Shown piece after piece: positions 57,138 to 64,000 of a stretch of DNA of 64,000 nt. Every line of letters starts with the position of its first letter. Position 1 is the stretch's first letter. Source of the stretch: Butyrivibrio hungatei (GTDB taxonomy: Bacteria; Bacillota; Clostridia; Lachnospirales; Lachnospiraceae); NCBI RefSeq assembly GCF_900101605.1, contig NZ_FMUR01000008.1, positions 62,001 through 126,000 on the forward strand. The letters are read 5' to 3'. The position numbers and the translations under genes were made by a program. Below the pieces are notes generated by a model. It did not search any database, was not told where the DNA came from, and saw nothing but the letters and a program-made list of their open reading frames with translations.

Positions 57138-58778
57138 TCAAAGGTACTCTCTCTTAAACTCCTCTATCCTGCACGGATGTCCGAAATAATATCCCATCAT
57201 ATCAGAGATCGGATATTGCTTGGCGATCTTCGCCGTCTCCTCATCCTCTATGCCTGTGAAACAGGTTTTTATATTAAGTCTGTGGGCAAAAGAAGTAACG
57301 GCTTCCACCATGTACTTGGTAGTAATGTTATTCTCCATTCCTCCAGTCATTGAAGGAACGAGATTGATAAGGTCTATCGGAAGATGCCTTACAAGATCCA
57401 TATCCGCAAAGTCAGATGCATCAAGTCCTATCTTAAGACCACATGACTTAAGGAATTCTATCTGGCTCTTTAAATGCTCCATTCCAAGCTGTCTGCTGCT
57501 CTTTGTAAGTTCAAGACACAGTCCCGTTGCAGGATATCCCGTTCTTCTTAAGATTTCCAAAAGAACCGTTCTGAACTCAGATCTTTCAAGCTGCATAAAT
57601 GCAAGGTTTACGCTGAGGTAAAAATCTTTCCGGCTTCTTTTTATTTCAATCGCCTCTCCGAGCGCCGTCTCAAGGATCCAGTTTCCAAGTGCATAGAAAA
57701 CAGGGTCCTGTTCAAGCCACGGTATGAACTCCGACGGAGAAACCGAGCCGTAAGGTTCTTTCTCCCATCTTACAAACACTTCCATTCCGACAAGCTGGCT
57801 GTCCGTCACCGAAAAGATTGGCTGATACTCAAGATAGAATCCGTCATATCCGTTTATAACGCTGTTTCTTACTTCATTTACAAGAGACATGTTGCTCTTG
57901 TTTTCCGCCGTATCGTTCTGGAAAACCATTAGATTTCCGTGTTTCTGCGTCTTTGAATAATTAAGCGCATACTTCGCACTCGTATATATCGAATGCTCGT
58001 CTATATTAAAATCGGTCGCGATTATTATGCCGCCTCCAAGTTCATTGACAACGCGCTTTCCTTCGACCGTTATGCCTTCTCTCGAAAATGTCTTAAGCCT
58101 GATAAAAAGTCTTTTCAGCGGCTCAAAATCTATGTTCTCACTTATAAGTGCAAGGATCGTTCCCTCGCCTCTGTATGCCTTTCCGATCGGCGCTCCGTCC
58201 GTCGCAAGCTTTGTCGCAAGCGCCCTCAGTACGCTGTTACCCGTCATATAGCCGTAACGCCTGTTGACATCACCGAAGTCTATGAAATTGATCATAAGAA
58301 CGGCATATGTCTTTTTATTATTCTTAAGACTTCTCATGTCGTTCAGCATTTCATACTGGTTGGGCAAAAGAGTTATCGGATCGTTATTGTTTATTATTCC
58401 TTTGTTGGTTATTGAACATGCGTAAAAAGAAGGTTTTCCGACGTAATCTTTAATAACCACGCCTCTGCATGAACAAGCCACATACTCCCCGTTTTTGTTT
58501 CTTGCTCTGTATTCAAAATTCGGATCAAGCTTAACACCGACGAAAACCTGCTTGAGATACTCGTTGTACTTCTCCCTGTCATCCGGATGGATCTTGCTCT
58601 CCCACACTGCCGAAGCATTATAAATGTATTCACTCGTAAGCCCAAAATAGTCAACCGCATTCAGTGACCATCTTGAGATATTTTTCGCCATATCATAGAC
58701 ATATACATACCGGCTTCTCGATGTAACCGCAAAAGTATCGAAAATCCTGTTTATTGTATCGTAAACTCCTCCTGACAT
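57138..58778 (-). CDS. degenerate PAS-GGDEF-EAL protein
   Basis: A 546-residue protein with three domains. PAS is at about 20-130 (HPDDREKYNEYLKQVF, FEYRARNKNGEYVACSCRGV). A GGDEF-like domain is at about 145-290, where GGDEF is replaced by RGEGT. The EAL domain covers about 305-545: LVGMEVFVRWEKE (EVF for EAL), LSVNLAFMQLE, GLCLELTKSSRQ and a GLDASDFADMDL segment. The usual lysine strand (IKIDxSF) is LINLVPSM. Both catalytic sites look damaged, so a ligand-binding or protein-binding role is more likely than synthesis or hydrolysis of c-di-GMP. The earlier in-frame start lacks a good site; GAGG fits 58778. Confidence 0.82.
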   Translation of the reverse strand: MSGGVYDTINRIFDTFAVTSRSRYVYVYDMAKNISRWSLNAVDYFGLTSEYIYNASAVWESKIHPDDREKYNEYLKQVFVGVKLDPNFEYRARNKNGEYVACSCRGVVIKDYVGKPSFYACSITNKGIINNNDPITLLPNQYEMLNDMRSLKNNKKTYAVLMINFIDFGDVNRRYGYMTGNSVLRALATKLATDGAPIGKAYRGEGTILALISENIDFEPLKRLFIRLKTFSREGITVEGKRVVNELGGGIIIATDFNIDEHSIYTSAKYALNYSKTQKHGNLMVFQNDTAENKSNMSLVNEVRNSVINGYDGFYLEYQPIFSVTDSQLVGMEVFVRWEKEPYGSVSPSEFIPWLEQDPVFYALGNWILETALGEAIEIKRSRKDFYLSVNLAFMQLERSEFRTVLLEILRRTGYPATGLCLELTKSSRQLGMEHLKSQIEFLKSCGLKIGLDASDFADMDLVRHLPIDLINLVPSMTGGMENNITTKYMVEAVTSFAHRLNIKTCFTGIEDEETAKIAKQYPISDMMGYYFGHPCRIEEFKREYL

Positions 58779-58887
58779 AACGTTTCTGCCCTCTTTCCAA
58801 AAATCTTGTATGTGATGGTGCCCCTCAAGTCGGAACCTCGTTATAATGATATATGGCACATCTATTAACATTATAACATTTATATAT

Positions 58888-58932
58888 GCAAAAAGAGAAG
58901 CAATAGCCCGCTAAGACTATCGCTTCTTTTTT
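58888..58932 (-). terminator. terminator after the decayed glgP gene
   Basis: On the minus strand AAGCGATAG pairs with CTATTGCTT, flanked by AGAAG/CTTCT and followed by CTCTTTTTG. A similar terminator (60844) ends leuS. Confidence 0.7.
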
Positions 58933-58951
58933 AATAAATCTGTTTATTAGG

Positions 58952-60572
58952 TTACAGATGCCAGATATCGTCATTATACTGCTTGATGGTTCTGTCTGAT
59001 GAGAAGAATCCCGCATTGGCGATGTTGACAAGTGTCATCTTACGCCAGCTCTTTTCATCCTCATATGCTTTAAGTGCCTCACCCTTTACTTTGCAATAAT
59101 CCTTGAAATCAGGGAAGGTCATGAACCAGTCTTTGCCAACCAGCTCTTTGTACAATCTGTTCAGATTGACCTTATCGCCGACAGCAAGCATCTCTTTTCC
59201 AATCAGGAAATCCACTGCTTCTTTCAGCGCAGGATCTTTTTCATAATACTTCTTGGCAACATAATCAGCCTTCGCATAATGCTTTATAACTTCGTCAGAA
59301 GAAAGACCGAAAGTGAAAATGTTGTCTTTTCCGACAAGATCTGCGATCTCTACGTTAGCACCGTCCATAGTTCCGAGAGTTACGGCACCGTTTAACATAA
59401 ACTTCATATTACCTGTTCCGGAAGCTTCCTTTGATGCAAGCGAGATCTGCTCTGAGATATCACATGCTGGAATGAGCTTTTCCGCAGCGGTAACATTATA
59501 ATTCTCGATCATTACAACCTGAAGATATTTGCTTGCCTTTGCATCATTTTCCACAATCTTGGACAGGCAAAGAATAGCATGGATAATGTCCTTTGCTATG
59601 GTATAAGCAGGTGCGGCCTTTGCTCCGAAGATACATGTTATCTTGTGCGCGGGAACTTTTCCTTTTCTGATCTCCTGCAAAGTATGGATGATCCACAAAA
59701 GATTAAGCTGCTGCCTCTTATACTCATGAAGTCTCTTGGACTGCACATCAAATATCGAATCGGGATCGATCTTAGTTCCCTGATGATCCTCAAGCCAGTT
59801 TGCAAAGCGAACTTTGTTATCTTTCTTGATCTGTGCAAGAGAAGCAAGGAAAGCTTCATCACCCGAGAATCCCTCAAGTGCTTTAAGCTTCTCAGCATCC
59901 TTTACCCACTCTTTACCGATCTTCTCATTGATAAGCCCGGCAAGCCCCGGATTGCAGGACAAAAGCCAACGTCTGAAAGTAATTCCGTTAGTCTTATTGT
60001 TGAACTTCTCCGGATATATATCATAGAAAGCCTTAAGCTCACTGTTTTTCAAAATCTCTGTATGAAGCGCAGCCACGCCATTCGTAGAATGTGAGAAGTG
60101 GATATCCATATGTGCCATATGAACATTTCCGTCTTTGTCGCTTATCCAGACAGTAGGATCTTTATAAGCCTTTTTTATGCGCTTATCAAGGCTGTCGATT
60201 ATCGGCAGAAGGAAGGGTACAGCCTGCAAGGAATTCGCGTGGCCATGTTTCAAGCGCCTCTGCAAGTCTTCCGAGTCCTCCGTTTCCGAGAGACGGCTCA
60301 TACTCACATTCTTCAAGCTCCGCAATATCTCTTCCCGCCTCGGCAAGTTCCTTTTTTACCTCATCATAAAGTCCAAGATTGATCAGGTTGTTGGACAAAA
60401 GCTTGCCGATCAAAAACTCGGCAGAAATATAGTAAAGTTTCTTTTTTCCGCTATGATACCCTTTATTCTCTGCGGCTTCCTGTGTCATCAAAAGAAGTGC
60501 GTTATAAAGCTCAGATACAGAGCATTCACAAAGAGCCTTTCCGGTATAATCTGTCAGTTTTTTAGTATTCAA
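58952..60572 (-). pseudogene. glgP: glycogen phosphorylase with a large internal deletion and a frameshift
   Basis: The N-terminus (60572 leftwards) has [31 protein letters not shown] and [13 protein letters not shown], and should go on to ACFLDS. Instead it jumps to [13 protein letters not shown], which in phosphorylases lies about 240 residues later. The frame then ends in [11 protein letters not shown], while another frame takes up the family at [15 protein letters not shown] (from about 60220) and runs to the normal C-terminus at 58952, with EASGTGNMKFMLNGA (PLP lysine) and DRTIKQYNDDIWHL. Total coding content is about 510 codons against about 820 in the family. Without the middle third it cannot be active. 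A decayed malQ lies directly upstream. Confidence 0.88.
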
Positions 60573-60590
60573 AGATCCATTCTCCTTTTC

Positions 60591-60842
60591 TTATTGTGGC
60601 AGTCTCGCATAAATTTCCATCTTACCTCTGATTTTTTTTGCAAGCTGCTTATCAAACACACCGGGCATAGCTCGCCACACCCAGTTATTTCCAAGTGTTG
60701 AAGGTATATTCATTCTGGCTTCACTTCCAAGTCCCAAAAGGTCCTGCGAAGTTACGATAGCGGTATCTGCTCTGCTTTCCCAGATAGCACGCATCATGCC
60801 CCAGTTATATCCCTCCCGGGTGGGGGAAGTTTTGTAATGCAC
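60591..60842 (-). pseudogene. malQ: C-terminal fragment of 4-alpha-glucanotransferase
   Basis: From about 60809 the frame reads MMRAIWESRADTAIVTSQDL, LGLGSEARMNIPSTLG, then NNWVWRAMPG, the conserved end of amylomaltases. The first 11 codons (MHYKTSPTREG) are foreign to the family and mark the deletion point. The glgP start lies 18 bases after its stop, the usual order malQ-glgP. Roughly 85% of the gene is missing. Confidence 0.8.
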
Positions 60843-60843
60843 T

Positions 60844-60882
60844 AAAAAAGAAGCAATAACCGATCACGATTACTGCTTCTTC
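60844..60882 (-). terminator. terminator of leuS
   Basis: On the minus strand AAGAAGCAGTAATCG pairs with CGGTTATTGCTTCTT and is followed by TTTT. It lies about 30 bases after the leuS stop. Confidence 0.8.
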
Positions 60883-60910
60883 TTTATTCTTAATTATTCA
60901 GTTACGGAAG

Positions 60911-63331
60911 TTACTTCGCAACGATATTTACAATTCTTCCCGGAACATAAATTTCTTTTACTATTGTCTTGCCCTCAAGCTTATCGGCAATGAGCTCTTT
61001 ACCCTTTGCGATAACTTCGTCCTTAGGGTCATCTTTGCTGATATTGAGAGTTGCCTTTACTTTACCGTTGATCTGAACTGCGATCTCAACAGTATTTGTA
61101 ACTGTCTTAGCTTCATCAAATTCAGGCCAGCTCTGCTGATACAAACGACCCTCACCTCCGATTGCCTGCCAGATTTCCTCTGTGATATGAGGAGCAACAG
61201 GGTTAAGAAGTGTGATAAGTGTCTTGTACTCGCCCTTTGTAACGGCATTCTTCTTATAGAAGTCATTTATAAGTGCCATCATTGCTGCGATAGCTGTATT
61301 GTACTTAAGGTTCTCAAAGTCGAATGAAACCTTCTGGATTGTCTGGTGCATCTTGGTCTCAAGATCTTTTGAATAACCCTCTTCCTCAGTCATGATATCC
61401 TGAAGCTTCCATACTCTGTCAAGGAATCTGCGGCATCCCTTAACTCCGTCCTCTGACCAACTTGCTGCAAGGTCGAATGCTCCGATGAACATCTCATATG
61501 TACGAAGTGTATCTGCACCGTAATCTCTTACGATATCGTCAGGGTTAACAACGTTTCCTCTTGACTTACTCATCTTCTCGCCGTTCTCACCAAGGATCAT
61601 TCCGTGAGAAGTTCTCTTCTGATAAGGCTCGGGAGTGTTAACAACGCCCTGATCGTAGAGGAATTTGTGCCAGAATCTTGAATAAAGAAGGTGAAGTGTT
61701 GTATGCTCCATTCCTCCGTTATACCAGTCTACAGGCATCCAGTATTTAAGTGCTTCTTTGCTAGCAAGCTCATTATCGTTTGTAGGATCGCAGTATCTTA
61801 AGAAGTACCATGAAGATCCTGCCCACTGAGGCATTGTATCTGTCTCTCTCTTAGCCGGTCCGCCGCAGCAAGGACATGTCGTATTTACCCAGTCTGTCAT
61901 AGCTGCAAGAGGTGACTCACCGTTATCTGTAGGCTCATAGCTCTCTACTTCGGGAAGAAGAAGAGGAAGTTCAGATTCAGGGATAGATACATATCCGCAC
62001 TTCTCACAATGAACTACGGGGATAGGCTCACCCCAATATCTCTGACGTGAAAATACCCAGTCACGAAGCTTATAATTAACCTTGGCATGACCGATCTTCT
62101 TTTCCTCAAGGAACTCTATCATCTTAGCCTTGGCATCTGCTACAGAAAGGCCGTTGAGGAAACCTGAATTAACAAGTACTCCTGTTGCAACGTCTGTAAA
62201 TGCAGCAGCGTTAACGTCAACTTCCTCGCCATCCTTTGCAACAACCTGGATGATAGGAAGATTAAATTTCTTTGCAAATTCCCAGTCTCTGTCATCATGT
62301 GCAGGAACCGCCATGATAGCACCTGTTCCGTAGCTCATGAGTACGTAATCTGAAACCCAGATAGGAATCTCTTTTCCATTAACAGGATTAATGGCAACGA
62401 TACCGTCAACCTGCACACCTGTCTTATCCTTGGCAAGCTCAGAACGCTCGAAGTCAGACTTCTTTGCAGCTTCCTCACGGTAAGCAAGGATAGCGTCGAA
62501 GTTACTGATCTTGTCCTTATATTTATCAAGATAAGGATGCTCGGGTGAAACTACCATATAAGTAGCTCCAAAGAGTGTATCGCATCTTGTTGTATATACT
62601 GTAAGCTTGTCCTCGGTATCTTTTATCGCAAAATCAACCTCGGCACCTGTTGAACGTCCGATCCAGTTCTTCTGTGAAACCTTAACTCTCTCGATATAAT
62701 CAACAGTATCAAGTCCATCGATAAGCTTATCTGCATACTCAGTGATCTTGAGCATCCACTCGCTCTTTACCTTACGAACAACGGGTGATCCGCAACGCTC
62801 GCAAACACCGTTAACAACCTCTTCGTTTGCAAGACCAACCTTACATGAAGTACACCAGTTGATAGGCATCTCCTTCTTGTAAGCAAGTCCTTCTTCGAAG
62901 AGCTTTCTGAAGATCCACTGTGTCCAGTGATAGTACTTAGGATCTGTTGTATTTATCTCTCTGTCCCAATCAAAAGAGTATCCGAGTGAATGAAGCTGCT
63001 CTTTGAATCTCTTTACGTTATTCTCTGTAACGATCTTGGGATGAATATGATTCTTAATGGCATAATTCTCTGTAGGAAGTCCGAACGCATCCCAGCCCAT
63101 AGGATATAGTACGTTATATCCCTGCATTCTGCGCTTTCTTGCTACAATATCAAGCGCTGTATAAGGACGCGGATGTCCTACATGAAGTCCCTGTCCCGAA
63201 GGATAAGGAAATTCTACAAGCGCATAGTACTTAGGCTTTGTGAAGTCATTTGTTGCAGCGAAAGCCTTCTCGTCGTCCCAGACCTGCTGCCACTTCTTTT
63301 CAACTACATGATGATTGTATACTTCTGACAT
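60911..63331 (-). CDS. leuS: leucyl-tRNA synthetase
   Basis: An 806-residue, full-length class I synthetase. The HIGH-type motif is in [20 protein letters not shown] (near 40-60). A zinc knuckle [12 protein letters not shown]...CERCG and the editing (CP1) domain with [14 protein letters not shown] follow. The KMSKS loop is [10 protein letters not shown] and the anticodon-binding helices are at the end. It charges tRNA-Leu and removes misactivated isoleucine or norvaline. GGAGGAGTAATATCTC precedes the ATG. A promoter lies at 63405-63432. No T-box leader is seen in the 100-base leader, although leuS often has one in Firmicutes. A terminator follows. Confidence 0.98.
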   Translation of the reverse strand: MSEVYNHHVVEKKWQQVWDDEKAFAATNDFTKPKYYALVEFPYPSGQGLHVGHPRPYTALDIVARKRRMQGYNVLYPMGWDAFGLPTENYAIKNHIHPKIVTENNVKRFKEQLHSLGYSFDWDREINTTDPKYYHWTQWIFRKLFEEGLAYKKEMPINWCTSCKVGLANEEVVNGVCERCGSPVVRKVKSEWMLKITEYADKLIDGLDTVDYIERVKVSQKNWIGRSTGAEVDFAIKDTEDKLTVYTTRCDTLFGATYMVVSPEHPYLDKYKDKISNFDAILAYREEAAKKSDFERSELAKDKTGVQVDGIVAINPVNGKEIPIWVSDYVLMSYGTGAIMAVPAHDDRDWEFAKKFNLPIIQVVAKDGEEVDVNAAAFTDVATGVLVNSGFLNGLSVADAKAKMIEFLEEKKIGHAKVNYKLRDWVFSRQRYWGEPIPVVHCEKCGYVSIPESELPLLLPEVESYEPTDNGESPLAAMTDWVNTTCPCCGGPAKRETDTMPQWAGSSWYFLRYCDPTNDNELASKEALKYWMPVDWYNGGMEHTTLHLLYSRFWHKFLYDQGVVNTPEPYQKRTSHGMILGENGEKMSKSRGNVVNPDDIVRDYGADTLRTYEMFIGAFDLAASWSEDGVKGCRRFLDRVWKLQDIMTEEEGYSKDLETKMHQTIQKVSFDFENLKYNTAIAAMMALINDFYKKNAVTKGEYKTLITLLNPVAPHITEEIWQAIGGEGRLYQQSWPEFDEAKTVTNTVEIAVQINGKVKATLNISKDDPKDEVIAKGKELIADKLEGKTIVKEIYVPGRIVNIVAK

Positions 63332-63404
63332 GAGATATTACTCCTCCAATATAACTATTCAAACTATGCTCAGCTAATGAATAAAAGCATAGACTATCTA
63401 CAAA

Positions 63405-63432
63405 ATTTTACCACAAGCAAAACGGATGTCAA
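63405..63432 (-). promoter_or_regulatory. sigma-A type promoter of leuS
   Basis: On the minus strand TTGACA (63432-63427), 16 bases, TAAAAT (63410-63405). The leader of about 70 bases contains one hairpin, CTATGCT/AGCATAG. Confidence 0.75.
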
Positions 63433-63543
63433 ATAAACGGGGCAAAAAATCATGTAGGGTTATTTTTCAATGTAAATGCAATTTTGATTGTATTTACTCT
63501 AAAAGGGGTGATGTGTTGCATTTAGTTTGGAGAATGTGGGCAC

Positions 63544-63582
63544 AAAAAAGGTTCAGCCAAAATCTCTTAATCTGACTGAACC
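63544..63582 (-). terminator. terminator of the small helical protein gene
   Basis: On the minus strand GGTTCAG pairs with CTGAACC around a long loop and is followed by TTTTTT. Confidence 0.75.
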
Positions 63583-63589
63583 ATTAATA

Positions 63590-63961
63590 TTACGATACTG
63601 AAATATCAAGTTCTGCTTCAAAAGCCTTTTTCTTATTTTCACATTTCTGCTTTTCTTTTTGTATTTTTTCCATAATTGACAGAATTTGAGACATAAAAGT
63701 TTCTGTGTCACGAAGACTTTTTTTCAGCTCTAAAACCATCTTTTTACGATATTCGTCTGCCTCTTTATACATATTATTCCCATATATCTTAAGAGGAGCC
63801 ATGTCATAAGCCTTCTGCGGCTCATAAACGTCTCTCACAATAGCTTCGTAGTGTATCTTTGTTTCTTTGTATGCTTCTTCTAGCTCGAAGATTTTCCCTT
63901 CATATTCTTTTATTTGCTCATCTAACTTTTTTATTTCTGATCGTTTTTCGTTTCGTGTCAT
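63590..63961 (-). CDS. small coiled-coil protein, possibly LXG/type VII secretion-associated
   Basis: A 123-residue protein, almost entirely helical with two coiled-coil stretches (about 5-45 and 65-118) separated by VRDVYEPQKAYDMAPLKIYG and NNMYKEADEYR. This helix-turn-helix arrangement with a central Gly resembles small WXG-like partners of LXG toxins (DUF5082 group), but no W-x-G is present, so the link is weak. AGGAGTGCAAGA precedes the ATG. The upstream neighbour lies outside the window and would show whether a type VII locus is present. Confidence 0.6.
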   Translation of the reverse strand: MTRNEKRSEIKKLDEQIKEYEGKIFELEEAYKETKIHYEAIVRDVYEPQKAYDMAPLKIYGNNMYKEADEYRKKMVLELKKSLRDTETFMSQILSIMEKIQKEKQKCENKKKAFEAELDISVS

Positions 63962-64000
63962 TCTTGCACTCCTGTAATTGGATTATTTAACTGCATCACA

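Noticed and set aside
63332-63480. T-box leader upstream of leuS
   Set aside because: No T-box bulge sequence or antiterminator was seen and the leader is only about 70 bases long.

Overview
The window reads as a chromosomal segment of a low-GC Gram-positive anaerobe of the Lachnospiraceae, most like Butyrivibrio or Pseudobutyrivibrio. The grounds are type III glutamine synthetase, Shine-Dalgarno sites before nearly every gene, many intrinsic terminators, lipoproteins with acidic tails, abundant GGDEF/HD/EAL genes and general codon use. No rRNA, tRNA, CRISPR array or intact transposase was seen. The genus is an inference.

Layout. (1) 0-24 kb, almost all on the minus strand: single genes and small operons for an SGNH hydrolase, a carbamoyltransferase relative, an ICMT-like methyltransferase, MazG, two aldo/keto reductases, two ECF sigma/membrane anti-sigma pairs, RsgA, an oxidoreductase, several GNAT acetyltransferases, CysK, a YgeA-type racemase, a DUF89 protein and an SLC13-type permease. 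A set of lipoproteins follows. (2) 23.4-35.5 kb: a nitrogen-assimilation cluster read right to left, with an Amt-PII fusion, asparagine synthetase B, glutamine synthetase III and glutamate synthase large and small subunits. Ammonium would enter through Amt and be fixed by GlnN, AsnB and GltBD. (3) 36-48.5 kb: an accessory, visibly AT-richer island with defence-like genes. It holds an HNH nuclease overlapping an NTP pyrophosphohydrolase, a DUF2971 protein, a GTPase-DUF697 protein, an RloA/RloB (AbiL-like) pair, an AIM24 protein, a PrrC/RloC-like ABC ATPase, and a GIY-YIG/DUF2075 helicase-like protein with a MazG-like partner. (4) 49-59 kb: a lipoprotein, a repeat-rich non-coding stretch, then a plus-strand operon of diguanylate cyclase, degenerate HD-GYP protein and sugar-binding protein. 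A patatin/DUF3737 pair, two unknown genes and a degenerate PAS-GGDEF-EAL protein follow. (5) 59-64 kb: decayed glgP and malQ, intact leuS, and a small helical protein.

The most unusual protein is the sugar-binding one at 52767-54032. The segment normally at the N-terminus of MglB-type galactose-binding proteins lies at its C-terminus, while the protein begins at the strand that normally follows that segment, which looks like a natural circular permutation. Its operon partners are a diguanylate cyclase and an HD-GYP protein that lacks the HD histidine.

The window also shows much genome decay: glgP with a roughly 240-codon deletion and a frameshift, a malQ tail, two Rpn-nuclease tails, an XRE-regulator head, a GNAT tail and a small gene with one stop codon. 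Several dispersed short repeat families are present, one of which is translated as the C-terminus of a DUF89 protein.
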